Notes: generated by a model from the letters alone, not told the origin. A stretch of DNA of 64,000 bases from Anthoceros angustus (GCA_010909165.1 VJWM01000182.1:124001-188000); one strand, 5' to 3'; positions 10,793 to 20,990 are shown, counted from the first letter of the stretch. Made by a program: numbers and translations.

Positions 10793-11131
10793 ACCACTCT
10801 TGCTATGTTCACCAAGACATCCTTTTGTGTTTTGGGGCAACCCTGCAAGCATCGTTGCTATTTTGAGCTGGTTTTCCATCTGCAACTCATCCTAACGTAA
10901 TTCGTGTTGGAGCATTAGCTGCTGAATATGGAGCTGATTGGCCATCTTGGCAGCTTCAATCTTTGCTAGACAATTTGCAAAAGAAGATAAGCCTACCACA
11001 ATTTCCTTTCCAACTCTTGAAGTAGAAGACCTTTTACACTTGACCTTTTTGCCCTTAACAGAATCGCACATATTGTCGTAACAGTGTTTCTCAGCATAGG
11101 GGTTTGTCTCCGAACCCCATTTTGGCCCCAA

Positions 11132-12240
11132 CCATCCAGAAATGCAAACGTCTCATTTCACTGTTTTCAGTGATTTGCGAACCCACAGCCCATGCATCCG
11201 AGCCCAAAAGAAAACCTAATGTGCCCACCGTCCGCACAAATGCCGACACACTTTGTACCAAGTGGCCGGATGATCGCGACTTATGCTCCAAAGAGCCGGA
11301 GTGCAACGTCCGCAGACTTATACTCCAAAGAGGTGCAATACACCGGGTTTGGAGAGGGTTGCGTCAATACTTGTGTAGGCAAACACTTTCGTTCAAGTCG
11401 CTTGTGCACTTACCACCGCACCAACACTCACATCAATTCTCTTTTCAAACCTCGTGATTCAAAGCAATCCTGCACCAGCATACCTGTCGACCCGGCCCCT
11501 CCGTGTCGAGATAAGCCGCACTTAGATCGCAGATTGGCGCAGCAGAATTGGACAAGGTAAAGGATGGTGAGGCCTCCTCAACCGCTCTTGATCAAACTCT
11601 TCGTAGCTTACATTTCTTCTTGTCAAGTCCGCATCGCTTTCAACCTTAATCTATCCATGGGTGGCACATGGAGCAAGTCGATCTTAAATTCAAAATCTCC
11701 GCGAAGCTTGGCTATAGTTCGTCTCGAACACCTAGTCACGCCACAGTAGTGGGCGCCACAAAGACAGTCCTCCTTGAGCCTCACGAAATACTCGACCATT
11801 TGGTCAAAACCCCCAGCGACTAAATTCTTTCTTCAGATACTCACTGCTCTCACTAGGGCTCGCAGGGCTGTGCAGATGCTCTTATGCTTGTGTTCGATCG
11901 CATCCATTACTCATTACTCAAGGAAAAATCATCTATTCTATTTATTTTCTTGCTTCTCGCAAAACATTGTGAAACATTGTCGCCTTCAAAAGGTTGGCCA
12001 TTAGAAACCACCATCATACATGTCGAATTTTGGAAAATGTAGCTCATCTAGAAACCAAGGCCTATGCATCTATACGCATCAAACTCGAATGAGCGGACAT
12101 TTGGCGCACCAATCAAAGAGATCCACCGCAAGTCATCGGAAGGGGCACATAGAGTAAGGCCAAAAGGTTTTACATGTTGTATACAAAGCGAATGTGGAAT
12201 ATAACATCAACCAACAAATGATTTTCAAAAATAATATTCA
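11132..12240. other. Unassigned sequence between the two trihelix parts
   Basis: No supported coding region lies here. Short ORFs of 60-120 codons on the plus strand show no family features. Confidence 0.3.
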
Positions 12241-12495
12241 TGACTTTACGCCTAGATACCGGATGATTTACAAATTTTTCAAACCACTAAAAATCAACAC
12301 TCCATCCTAGTATTGATACGCCTAGGTTGCTTAACAAAGGAGTTGTTACAAAGTTTTCAAAGCGCCAAAACAAGCAAGCCATCCTAGTACTAATCCGACC
12401 CAAGAGTGCATAACCGAAGTTCTAAAGCACCAAAGTCAAGCACCCCATCCGGTCCGATCCGACCCGGGTGCTTAACCTTGGAGTTCTTATGCCAT
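12241..12495. repeat. Degenerate repeat of about 75 bp
   Basis: Three diverged units share a CCATCCTAGTA-like segment, a GTGCTTAACC-like segment, GAGTTCTTA or GAGTTGTTA, and AGCGCCAAA or AGCACCAAAGTCAAGC. Confidence 0.55.
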
Positions 12496-12553
12496 TGAGT
12501 CTATCTGCACCTATCCCGAGAGATGTTAAGATACAAACAATATATATAGATTT

Positions 12554-12894
12554 CGGACGTCCCGATCCACTCCACCATTTCCATCTCACTGGACGCCCAC
12601 AAGATTGGGGTCTCAAAATGCGCCGGACGTCCGCGCAGTTTTAGCACTCGCCAATGTGCCGAACGTCCGCGCATTGTTCCAATTCCTTCTATGTTTTCAC
12701 TCTAACAATGGAGATCCTGTGGTTGTGTACTCAGTGCACACCGACGCCCAGCTACTTTTAGAGTCGTAGTTTGGTCCTCTCGAGATGGCCATGATCGAGC
12801 TATCGGTTAATGTTCTTCACAATTGCGCCGGACGTCCGTAGCTGTTTCTTCGCTTGAATTGCTACTTTTGCGTGTTGGTTGCGCCGGACGTCCG
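12554..12894. repeat. Recurrent CGGACGTCCG palindrome
   Basis: The perfect 10-bp palindrome CGGACGTCCG occurs at 12624-12633, 12829-12838 and 12885-12894, each within GCGCCGGACGTCCG. Near-matches are at 12554 (CGGACGTCCCG) and 12660 (CGAACGTCCGCGC). The ACGT core could attract bZIP-type factors, but spread inside non-coding DNA it more likely belongs to a transposon. Function is unknown. Confidence 0.7.
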
Positions 12895-13789
12895 CCAGCT
12901 TTTGGACGGAATTTTGTTTGGTTTGCCTACTGCTCACCCCGCTAGGAAGTACTATCGCTGCGAAAGAGGTGTTTAGGATTCCTAGCACCGTTAAAATCCT
13001 TGAAATCCCTTCCTTGTGAAGGTGAAATCCATGAACCTTCTTCGGCTTCAACCTCGTAGCGTAAGTATTCACGAGAAAATAACATGGTCAATGTCTTTCA
13101 AGACATGTCTAAAGAGTGGTTTTGCTAAAGATGATGCATTTTTGGCCTGCTGGGGGTCATTTTTGGTCTTTAGGGACCCAAACCCTTTAATGGAGAATAA
13201 CCCCTATCTTTGAGAGACTGTTGCGTTCTTCAGCCTGCCTCTTACACTGGGGATTCTGCACATTGCTCTTCAGTGGTCTCATGAGCATCGGGAGTCATGT
13301 GCTGAGGTGCATGAGGCGAATCACCTTGAGAAGCCTACTTAGAGTCAACTAAGTAAGTTCCAGTCCTGGCAGCATGTGAGTTGGTAGTACCTTCCTTAGG
13401 CTTCCCAAGATCCAAGGCACCTGGAATCCCTTGGAACTTTGGGTTCTTGTCGCAAAGATCTGCGATTCCATGGAAGTGTGGCCATGTGGTATTGATGCCC
13501 CCCCTTGCTATCTTGTGCTCCTTCTCCTTTCGATATCGCTTCTTTAGATTCTCCATTTTCATCTTGCATTTTTTGGTAATCACACCATGAAGGCCACAGT
13601 TGTTGCCAACTTCAGCAGCCACCTCATTCCATTGTCTTGTGGTGAGGTTCCCTTGGTTGAGGTGCACAAGGTGCATCTCATGATAGGCTTCTATCAGGAC
13701 CGTTGTTGCTTCTTCACCCCAAAGGCTTCTCCATTCTCTACAACGGGGAGATGTCCCTTGGCTTGTTTGGTAAAGTCTTCATACATATT

Positions 13790-15120
13790 GATTGCTTCAT
13801 CCATGATTGAATAGTAGTGTTGATTCTTGATGCTTTTCGATTTCACGCAAGAGAATTTGTGGAGGAGTCTTGGGAGAAGGCGACGCGAGGGGTCATTGCC
13901 AGTCACTCTTTTGTGGAGCCCTCCCTAGTTGGATCATTATTCATGATTATTAATTATGATTATAGGATCACGGGTATATGATGGAACCAGGACAAGCCTT
14001 TTAGATTGTTCTCATGGCTAATTATGAAATACTGCGGACTCACTGCGGGCATAGTTCAATGTGTGAGCTCTTGGAAAAAAAAGCTTTTTTTAGGGGTACT
14101 TCTCATCTTTATGTGAAATGACACAATGCCTTCGAACTGCCATTCTGAAAGGCTCTTGAGTGAGGTAACCACATGGAACAGGAATCGGAAAGTGACACGG
14201 TAACAACGGCATTTTGCACTTGCACACAAATTTTGTGCCAGGTTGCCCCTCAGGAATAGTCTCCCCCTTCTCCCCATCTCTCTTCGCGGCATACCAAGTT
14301 ACCGAGGACCTCCATAATCAAAATGGTTCAGGCTCAAGTGTAATATGATTTCAAGTTTCTAATTTATGCTCTCCTCCACTCCGTCCAGCACTGGGAACGA
14401 GATGTTGAGGTCCACTTCAAACTTGCTAACAACAAGCAAGCACAACTTAACCATATAAGACACATAGTAAAGCGCATAAGACACGAGTAAGGCACAAATA
14501 AGATACATAAGGCACAAGTTAACCAATATAAGACACATTTGAGGCTCCCTAACCTCGAGGCTTCAACACATCAAAGGAAAATGTGAATCTACTTCTTACC
14601 AGCCAAGGTTGGGACCCAGATTCTTCTAGAGCCCAGCGAGCATTGAAGGCCGTTTCTTCCACAGTTTCTAGCACACCAGAAGGATCTTATAATAGGATAA
14701 CCCACCAGGATGCCTTTACAGCCTTACAGTAGCGGCCCGTCGCTGGCAGAGACGGTATATCAGGTGGGCTAGAATGGCCTTACAATAGCAGCCCTTTTCT
14801 TTTGCGAGCGAGACAACAGCGATTGTACATCAAACAGCCCCGAAGGATTCTGACAATAGGGGTCTTATCAAGCGGCCCACCGAAGAGTCTTACAACAACA
14901 ACCCTTTTCTTTGCGAGCTTGATGGTAGAGATCGTATAGCCGAAAGGCTTTACAGTAGGTAAACCACCAAGGGCCAAGAGTAATAGGCAATAGGTAATAC
15001 CCCATCCCAGTAATGATCCCATAAATATTGGTTGAATTAGAGCATAACTAAAATTTATAGACGATCGGAAAGAAGATTTTGGAAGGAAATACTCTTAAAA
15101 ACAGAGTGTAAATCAATTCC
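13790..15120. other. Intergenic sequence with diffuse repeats
   Basis: No supported gene. At 14440-14545 the phrases AAGACACATA, AAGGCACAA and ATAAGACAC recur. At 14690-14960 loosely related units each contain CTTACA(A/G), a GCGGCCC-like word and CTTTTCTTTTGCGAGC or CTTTTCTTTGCGAGC. Confidence 0.4.
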
Positions 15121-15126
15121 TTCGTA

Positions 15127-15306
15127 GCTCAGGTCTTAGGTCGTCAAACTAAATGTGTATGGGAAGACGACCCATGTCTTGGCTTGTCAAACTATATGCC
15201 ACGGGGAAGATGACCCATGTCTTAGCTTCTTTGACTAAGTATGTGTAGAAAGACAATCCATATCTTGGCTTGTCAAACTAAATGCGTATGGGAAGACAAC
15301 CAATGT
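15127..15306. repeat. Tandem repeat of about 57 bp
   Basis: Three to four units contain GGCTTGTCAAACTA, an AATG(T/C)GTATGGGAAGAC-like segment and CCATGTCTT. They end about 480 bases before the CAX start codon. Confidence 0.7.
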
Positions 15307-15786
15307 ATATTCTTAAGTGTTGGATAGTTTTATTCTTATTATCAGTATTAATAAATCTTGTAATTAAAATAATATAACCATGCCTTGGGCTTACCTGAAA
15401 TGTAAACATGAACGGAAAGCGTGGTGGCCATAGTCATGGGGTTAGGTATAGAATATACCAGTCCTGGAAGGAGCGTAGAAATTTCTGGTCTGGCTTTCTC
15501 CTGCGCCTGCCCCTTCTATCACCCCTGTGCGGTGCGAATTGCGATGAGCAGCAGCAGCAGGCAGTTGAGCTGCGTTCCGGGCCGGACCCCTGCGTCCTTG
15601 ATCACACGCGCCCTTGGACGCAAGCGCATGCGCACACGGCAGGCTGGAGCCTCATTTGGCAGATTGAAGCGTCCTGGAGCGAGGCATGATGAAGAGCAGG
15701 ATGCGGGGTGCTTCCACGTCGTGCCTCGGGCCCCGTCTGTTCTGTTAGTTACCCTGCTGCAATTCAGCTGATGCGGCGTTGCAAGG

Positions 15787-17157
15787 ATGATGATCCCCAC
15801 GCTCACGCCGGGTCTCGGCCACAGTGACAGTCCTGCGCCCGCGGGCGGGGCCGTGCCAGGGGCAGGGGCTTACGACGAGGAAACTTCAGCGCTGATGCTA
15901 AGCCCTACTACCAGATCGGAGTCGCTGAAGCCCATGGAGATCTCGGAGTTGGACGAAGGCCGCCGGACATTCAAGGCCGGCGGCCGTTGGGACTGGACCC
16001 GCCGCTGGCTCAGGTACGCCCGAAGGAGCTCCAGGGAAGTTGTGTGCGGAACCAAGCTCAAGTGGCTGCTTCCCTTGGTTCCCATCTCGATTCTGGCTCA
16101 CATGAAGCTGGGGCAGGGCTGGGTGTTTGCTCTCAGCTTGTTAGGTATCGCACCCTTGGCTGAGCGCTTGGGATATGTTACGGAGCAGCTGTCCATGTAT
16201 ACGGGCCCCACTGTGGGGGCCCTGTTGAATGCCACATTTGGGAACGCCACCGAGATGATAATCTCCATCTTCGCCTTGCGGAACGGGCTGATCCGCGTGG
16301 TGCAGCTGTCTCTCCTGGGATCGATCCTCTCCAACATGCTGCTTGTTTTGGGTTGCGCCTTTTTCTTCGGTGGTGTGGTGCACAACAGAAGAGAGCAAAA
16401 GTTCAATAAAGCTGCGGCTATGGTCTCCTCCGGTTTGCTCCTCATGGCCGTCATGGGCCTGCTTTTCCCAGCGGTCCTTCATTCCACGCACACCGAGGTT
16501 CACCAAGGCAAATCCGAGCTGATGCTTTCCAGGTTCAGCAGTGTCGTCATGCTCGTCGCCTACGGCCTCTATCTCTTCTTCCAGCTCAAGAGCCACCGTG
16601 ATCTGTACGCAGACACTTCCGACGCCGATGACGACAAGGACGGAATCTTGGAGGAGGATTCGACACTAGGCTGCTGGGGGGCCATAGTGTGGCTCGGGAT
16701 ACTCACGGTGCTAATCTCCATTCTGTCCGAGTATCTAGTGGATGCTATAGGGGGAGCATCCGAGAGTCTGAATATACCCATGGCCTTCATCAGTGTCATC
16801 ATTCTGCCCATCGTCGGTAATGCCGCTGAGCATGCCAGTGCCATCATGTTCGCCCTCAAAGACAAACTGGACATCTCCATCGGTGTGGCTGTTGGATCGT
16901 CCACTCAGATTGCCATGTTCGTCATCCCTTTCTGCGTGGTGGTAGGCTGGCTCATGGGGCGGGAAATGGATCTGGACTTCCAGGTGTTTGAGACTACCAC
17001 CCTGTTCATCACTGTGTTGGTGGTTGCATTCATGCTGCAGGAAGGGACATCTAACTACTTCAAAGGGGCAATGCTGGTCCTCTCTTACCTAATAGTCGGC
17101 GTCAGTTTCTTCGTCCATGTACCTGATTCGGAGCGGGACGGAGGTGGTGCAAGGTGA
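15787..17157 (+). CDS. CAX: Vacuolar cation/proton exchanger (CAX)
   Basis: This encodes a CAX-family Ca2+/H+ antiporter, which uses the vacuolar proton gradient to load Ca2+ (and often Mn2+ or other divalent cations) into the vacuole. The 456-residue product has the family's usual length and about eleven hydrophobic segments from residue 93 on. The two signature alpha-repeats are intact: GNATEMI at 152-158 followed by SLLGSILSNMLLVLG, and GNAAEHA at 344-350 followed by SIGVAVGSSTQIAMF. The acidic loop between TM6 and TM7 is at about 276-291 (DTSDADDDKDGILEED). The hydrophilic N-terminus (1-90) is the expected place for autoinhibition. Two Met codons are adjacent; the first is taken. The frame has no introns, whereas plant CAX genes I know are usually split. 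It ends AAGGTGAGC, where a splice donor could hide a further small exon, but FFVHVPD followed shortly by a stop suits CAX C-termini. Which CAX subtype is not decided. Confidence 0.93.
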   Translation: MMIPTLTPGLGHSDSPAPAGGAVPGAGAYDEETSALMLSPTTRSESLKPMEISELDEGRRTFKAGGRWDWTRRWLRYARRSSREVVCGTKLKWLLPLVPISILAHMKLGQGWVFALSLLGIAPLAERLGYVTEQLSMYTGPTVGALLNATFGNATEMIISIFALRNGLIRVVQLSLLGSILSNMLLVLGCAFFFGGVVHNRREQKFNKAAAMVSSGLLLMAVMGLLFPAVLHSTHTEVHQGKSELMLSRFSSVVMLVAYGLYLFFQLKSHRDLYADTSDADDDKDGILEEDSTLGCWGAIVWLGILTVLISILSEYLVDAIGGASESLNIPMAFISVIILPIVGNAAEHASAIMFALKDKLDISIGVAVGSSTQIAMFVIPFCVVVGWLMGREMDLDFQVFETTTLFITVLVVAFMLQEGTSNYFKGAMLVLSYLIVGVSFFVHVPDSERDGGGAR

Positions 17158-17686
17158 GCGAGAGGGTGAGAGAGGGACGTGCCGCAAGGCCCCTGCTTGC
17201 TTCCCAGCTGATTTGCCCGCTGAATTGGTGACCCGACCTCCTTCGTGCCCGCATGAGGTGCTCAGCATTGCATTGCAAAGAAGCAAAGGCAACGCACGTG
17301 CCACCCACACCCTCTGCTTCCGGTCTGTTATGCACTCTTTTGGACATCCAAATGAGAGCTTCTTGTCTTCTTCTTGAGGCTGTGTGCCGTGGACTGGAGT
17401 CCTTATTCCATGTATGTAGGTATAATAGTGTTGCTGCGAAAGGTACGCCCCTCTCTTGAGGACTTCACTAACGGCCAAGTTACACTCAACTGCCCTTTCC
17501 CTTCACACGGACATTTGTCTCCCTTCTTTGTTCGTCTCGATTCTTGGCACGGCTTATTGGGGCTGCTGGATCCTCCTTTGGGAAGTGGCAACACGCAGGA
17601 ACAATCATTTTGCTCTGAGCGTCTTCAATGTCCAGCTCAACCTCCCAAGAACTGTGCACCGCCAGCTTGAATTGGCCACGTAAATT
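17158..17686 (+). other. CAX to GT37 intergenic region
   Basis: These 529 bases should hold the CAX 3' UTR and the GT37 promoter/5' UTR. I see no additional gene, no clear poly(A) signal and no clear TATA box. Confidence 0.4.
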
Positions 17687-19612
17687 TTGACAGCAATGAG
17701 AGCCAGAAAGCTGAGTAGCCAGACACGCCTCTATGTATGTGCCCTCTTTTCTGGAGTGGCGATGGTGGGCCTTCTTCTGGCCGTCACTGGAACGACGGAC
17801 AAGGTGCAAAACAGCTACAGGGGCGCACCAGGAAATTTCCTTTCTTCAAAGCTGGGAAACACGAGGGTCGATCCAGACTTGTACAGTAAGTCTAAGCCGA
17901 CGTGCCTCGCTCCTTGCTCTTCGGCTCCTGCAATTTCTTTGACGATAATTATGCATCTTCTTTATACAGACTGCCAAGAAGTCGGGTTCTCTGACCGATT
18001 CATTGTTCCTGACGCCCAATACCACAATCTGGCCATGGTGAGACGGTTTAATCAGCAAAAATCGTCAGGCTGCCGAAGCAAGTTCCAGCAGCATTGCTTC
18101 TGGAAGCACAGACCTAGCCCCTCGCAGGCTTTCCTTGCTGCACTTCGGAGCTACGAACATCTTCACCGTAACTGCGTGCAAGGCCACAACCTGACAGAAC
18201 ACCTTCTCCGAGGCACAGTCCCGTCATCGGAGTCATCTCCCTGCAGCTTTCTGGTTTGGAAGATGTTGGACGGCAAGGGGAACCAGCTCATGTCTCTGGT
18301 GTCTGCATTTGTATATGCATTGATCACAAAGCGTGTGCTGCTGATCACACCAGAAGCCAATCTACAGCATCTCTTCTGCGAACCCTTTCCAGGAAGCTCC
18401 TGGCTTGTGCCCCCCGAGTTCCCTGAAAATTACGTCCGGGAGCGCTCGGAGCACCATGGAGTTTTTTATGAAAGGGCTTCGAACATGACAAAGCCTCCTG
18501 GCAGCAATTCGTCCCAACCGCACCAGCAAGGACATGAAGCTGACAGGATTCCTCGTCCAGCACACCTTGTGGCCTACCTCACCAACTGGAGCCAACGCCA
18601 AGACCTTCGCTTCTTCTGCACCACTGAGCAAAAGCTTTTAGCCACCATCCCCTGGCTCTTCTTTTGGTCTAACCAGTACAGTATTCCCGGCCTCTACTTC
18701 CTCCCTTCTTTCAGACAGGAGCTGAACAGACTCTTTCCAGATAGAGCTGTTTTTCTGCATGCAGCTCGTTACCTCCTCAGTCCGCAGGATGTCATCTGGG
18801 GCCGCATAACCAGATTCTACAGCGCCTATATTGCAGCAGCTGACAGGAGGCTTGGGATACAGGTGAGAACTTGGTCCAAGGAGTACTACCCCATCATCAG
18901 CATGCATGTCCTCAAGTGTGCCACCGACACAGGGCTGCTGCCGAACCTCACCGGCAACCCTGCCCAGATTGGAGATGATGCAGCTTGGGCACAGGATCAG
19001 AACTATACTGCAGAAGCAGAAGGCAAGTTCGATGGCCTGGAAGCAGAAAGCTATCCGGAAACCCCTCATGCCAGCAACCACGGAGATGCAGCTCCAATTC
19101 CAGATTCGGTGACCCACAAAGTGGTTGTTCTGCTGACATCCCTACGCCGGGAATATCATGAGAATCTGACCGAGTTCTATGTGAAGTATGCTACACGAGA
19201 GATAGGCCATCGGTACAAGATCATGGTTGTCAGTCCCAGTGCAGAAGGAGAGCAGCAAACAGGAGTCTTGGAACATGAGCACAAGGTGATTGCAGATATG
19301 TGGCTTCTGAGCTTCACGGATGACATCATATCCACCCCACGGTCCACATTTGGCTATGTAGCACATGGCCTGGCAGGCATCACTCCAGTGGTTTTTCGGG
19401 ATTACGGCCTTGACAGGAACAAGCTGCCCCCCGGCCCATCATGTCATCACACAAACCTACCTGGCCCTTGCTTCATCGACCATCCGGAGCAGATGGCTTG
19501 TCCCATGGAAGCTGATCCCGTGCGCATGGGTGTGGGCAACGTGGACACCAGTGTCCCGGAGGTTCGACACTGTTTACTGCAATGGGGAATAGGCGTCTAT
19601 GAAGGAAATTGA
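17687..19612 (+). CDS. GT37 fucosyltransferase (xyloglucan/arabinogalactan FUT family)
   Basis: This encodes a Golgi type II membrane glycosyltransferase of the plant GT37 family, which transfers fucose from GDP-fucose to cell-wall polysaccharides such as xyloglucan or arabinogalactan. Seen in the frame: a short cytosolic N-terminus, a signal anchor at about 15-35 (LYVCALFSGVAMVGLLLAV), the DGKGNQLMSLVSAFVYAL block at 195-212 (family GLGNR region), PWLFFWSNQYSIPGLYF, the donor-binding motif LGIQVR at 389-394, and STFGYVAHGLAG at 553-564. The frame is 641 codons, but residues 67-94 lack family resemblance. They correspond to a likely 84-bp intron at 17886-17969 (GTAAGT...TATACAG) that stays in frame if retained; removal gives DLYNCQEVGF and 613 residues. 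The in-frame ATG at 17696 is an alternative start. Acceptor specificity cannot be read from sequence. Confidence 0.9.
   Translation: MTAMRARKLSSQTRLYVCALFSGVAMVGLLLAVTGTTDKVQNSYRGAPGNFLSSKLGNTRVDPDLYSKSKPTCLAPCSSAPAISLTIIMHLLYTDCQEVGFSDRFIVPDAQYHNLAMVRRFNQQKSSGCRSKFQQHCFWKHRPSPSQAFLAALRSYEHLHRNCVQGHNLTEHLLRGTVPSSESSPCSFLVWKMLDGKGNQLMSLVSAFVYALITKRVLLITPEANLQHLFCEPFPGSSWLVPPEFPENYVRERSEHHGVFYERASNMTKPPGSNSSQPHQQGHEADRIPRPAHLVAYLTNWSQRQDLRFFCTTEQKLLATIPWLFFWSNQYSIPGLYFLPSFRQELNRLFPDRAVFLHAARYLLSPQDVIWGRITRFYSAYIAAADRRLGIQVRTWSKEYYPIISMHVLKCATDTGLLPNLTGNPAQIGDDAAWAQDQNYTAEAEGKFDGLEAESYPETPHASNHGDAAPIPDSVTHKVVVLLTSLRREYHENLTEFYVKYATREIGHRYKIMVVSPSAEGEQQTGVLEHEHKVIADMWLLSFTDDIISTPRSTFGYVAHGLAGITPVVFRDYGLDRNKLPPGPSCHHTNLPGPCFIDHPEQMACPMEADPVRMGVGNVDTSVPEVRHCLLQWGIGVYEGN
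17886..17969 (+). other. Probable 84-bp intron in the GT37 gene
   Basis: The donor ACAGTAAGTC and acceptor TTCTTTATACAGAC match plant consensus, with a T-rich tract before the acceptor. The length is divisible by three and has no stop, so gene finders would read through it. Confidence 0.7.
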
Positions 19613-20200
19613 TTCCTGGCTTCGGGGAATTGCTGAGGGCAGTTGCAGCATCAGTATATATTTTCAGGTTGCTGACTTCTTCAACCACGCTCCATCCACG
19701 AAACGTTTGTTTGTTTGTACTACAGTCCATAAGAACAAAACTTCTCAAAGTTTGCGAAATCGTTCCTTGTCTAATTTCAATCTCACAATGCAGAAATCAG
19801 GAAGCAGTCGGGAACAAGCTCACTCAAGCCAAGAGTGACAAACACTGCGGGAAGGAACCCAGTTCTTGAGCACCTGAATAAAGATGACTGCATGAAAGGA
19901 GGCATGCACCACTATCAGGCATAGGCAACGTTGAGGTCCCTGATGCTCTCCAAACCTTGCAATGAGCAATTGCTGCTGGCCGAACTGGAAACCCTGCGGC
20001 TGCACATTCTGATCCTGCAGTGGCCGGTTCGGGAACCCTTCTCGTGATCACTCGCTCACGTTAGACATCGTTGATATACTTTCTCGCCTCCGACAAAAGG
20101 AGCTTGATAGGGCGCTATCGCCTATATCCGCATGTCACCATGGTCACCAGGGCTGCTCACCTTGGAGTGCGCAAAGAACGCGCAAAGCAGCGAGGCGGAG
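19613..20200. other. GT37 downstream region
   Basis: This is the presumed 3' UTR followed by intergenic DNA. Possible poly(A) signals are poor (CTGAATAAAGATG near 19875). No further gene is seen. Confidence 0.4.
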
Positions 20201-20238
20201 TTCGGACACGTGTTAGGCCAAATCGACACAGATTTATA

Positions 20239-20320
20239 AGAACGTCATTATTAAGCATCCTGCCCTTAGATCGGTACTTAGATGGGGTCCCCAAAGGGAG
20301 TGGATGCCCTTGATGCAAGT
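20239..20320 (+). repeat. 5S rRNA-like repeat, copy 1
   Basis: AGAACGTCATTATTAAGC, then TCGGTACTTAGATGGGG, then GATGCAAG follow the order and spacing of the plant 5S rRNA internal promoter half (AGAACTCCGAAGTTAAGC, AGTAGTACTAGGATGGGT, TGTTGCA) with substitutions. The 5' third of 5S is not recognisable, so it is not a functional 5S gene. 5S-derived sequence of this kind is known in Cassandra TRIM LTRs and in SINE3 elements. It is followed by AAGTAGCTTGGGCAC and a TTCTTC-rich tail, shared with the copies at 20522 and 21464. Confidence 0.5.
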
Positions 20321-20521
20321 AGCTTGGGCACAACATGGTACAAGTTGTTAAGTATCAAGTCCCATGACAGAAAATTTCGTCGAAGTGGACTAAAATATAT
20401 TTTCTTGTTCTTCTTTCTTCTAACTCTAACTTTGTCGAAACCTCATACGCCGGCGATGGTGCACGGCCCTTCTTCTTCTTCTGTGTCCAAATGGCTTAGG
20501 CCAAATGGACACACATTTACA

Positions 20522-20611
20522 AGAACGCCGTGATTAAGCATCCTGAGCTTAGATCGGTACTTAGATGGGGTGCTTAAGGGGGGAGTGGATGCCTTTGGTG
20601 CAAGTCCGTCC
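20522..20611 (+). repeat. 5S rRNA-like repeat, copy 2
   Basis: AGAACGCCGTGATTAAGC matches 5S AGAACTCCGAAGTTAAGC at 14 of 18 positions by eye. Then GATCGGTACTTAGATGGGG (box IE/C region) and TTTGGTGCAAG follow. It is preceded by GGCCAAATGGACACACATTT and followed by GGACTCAAATAAAATTCTTC, as in the other copies. It is therefore a dispersed or tandem repeat family with an embedded 5S-like promoter half. Confidence 0.55.
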
Positions 20612-20629
20612 TCAATGGACTCAAATAAA

Positions 20630-20760
20630 ATTCTTCTTCTTCTTCTTCTTCTTCTTCTTTCTTCTTAACTCTAACTTTGTCGAAACCTCGGACGCTGGCG
20701 ATGGTGCACGACCCTTCTTCTTTCTTCTTAACTCTAACTTTGTCGAAACCTCACCTCATA
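20630..20760. repeat. (TTC)n microsatellite and duplicated TTCTTCTTAACTCTAACTTT segment
   Basis: About ten TTC units lie at 20631-20660. The segment CTTAACTCTAACTTTGTCGA then AACCTC, leading to GGCGATGGTGCACG, occurs three times: 20417-20465, 20665-20710 and 20728-20780. Confidence 0.8.
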
Positions 20761-20895
20761 CGCCCGGCGATGGTGCACGGCCCATCCGGAAGGTAGAAGC
20801 AGTCTGGGAGTGTAGATTAGCTATGTGGGAGTGTAGAACAGCAGAGGCGGTAGCGGTATTTTTGTGTTTTTTTGTGTTTGACACCAGAGCAGATT

Positions 20896-20990
20896 GGAAT
20901 TTTCACCATGTACTAGGTTCCCAGTGGTGGATCATGGAATTTTCACCATGTACTAGGTTCCAAGTGGTGGAGCATGGAATTTTCACCAGG
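20896..20990. repeat. 40-bp tandem repeat
   Basis: GGAATTTTCACCATGTACTA then GGTTCCCAGTGGTGG is repeated twice plus a partial third unit (GGAATTTTCACCAGGAGCAT). Confidence 0.85.

Larger units (their letters stand above)
10897..13745 (-). pseudogene. Trihelix (Myb/SANT-like) DNA-binding protein gene or relic
   Basis: On the minus strand the frame from about 13740 reads REWRSLWGEEATTVLIEAYH, then GNLTTRQWNEVAAEV, KKCKMKMENLKKRYRKEK and TTWPHFHGIADL, followed by PKFQGIPGALDLG (ends 13335). The spaced tryptophans and the K.KC...ENLKK+Y+.EK segment are the trihelix domain of plant GT-type transcription factors (ASIL-like) or of Harbinger Myb-like helper proteins. A plausible acceptor (TTGTAG) lies at 13738-13740. 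A possible C-terminal exon at 11131-10892 has SVKGKKVKCKRSST then IVVGLSSFANCLAKIEAAKM, the helical tail such proteins carry. If the two belong together, the 2.2-kb gap would be an intron filled with repeats. Joining them is inference, and the gene may be dead. Confidence 0.55.

Noticed and set aside
10304-10900. ORFs with LPAFLQLACLEPFF repeats
   Set aside because: They are products of the 47-bp minisatellite.
15408-15771. Plus-strand ORFs just upstream of CAX
   Set aside because: They are short, overlap in several frames, have no family features and probably lie in the CAX leader or promoter.
17140-17170. Additional CAX exon after AAGGTGAGC
   Set aside because: The donor-like sequence is good, but the protein already reaches the usual CAX end and no matching exon is visible downstream.
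20239-20611. Functional 5S rRNA genes
   Set aside because: The first third of 5S is absent and the rest has many substitutions, so only a derived repeat is supported.
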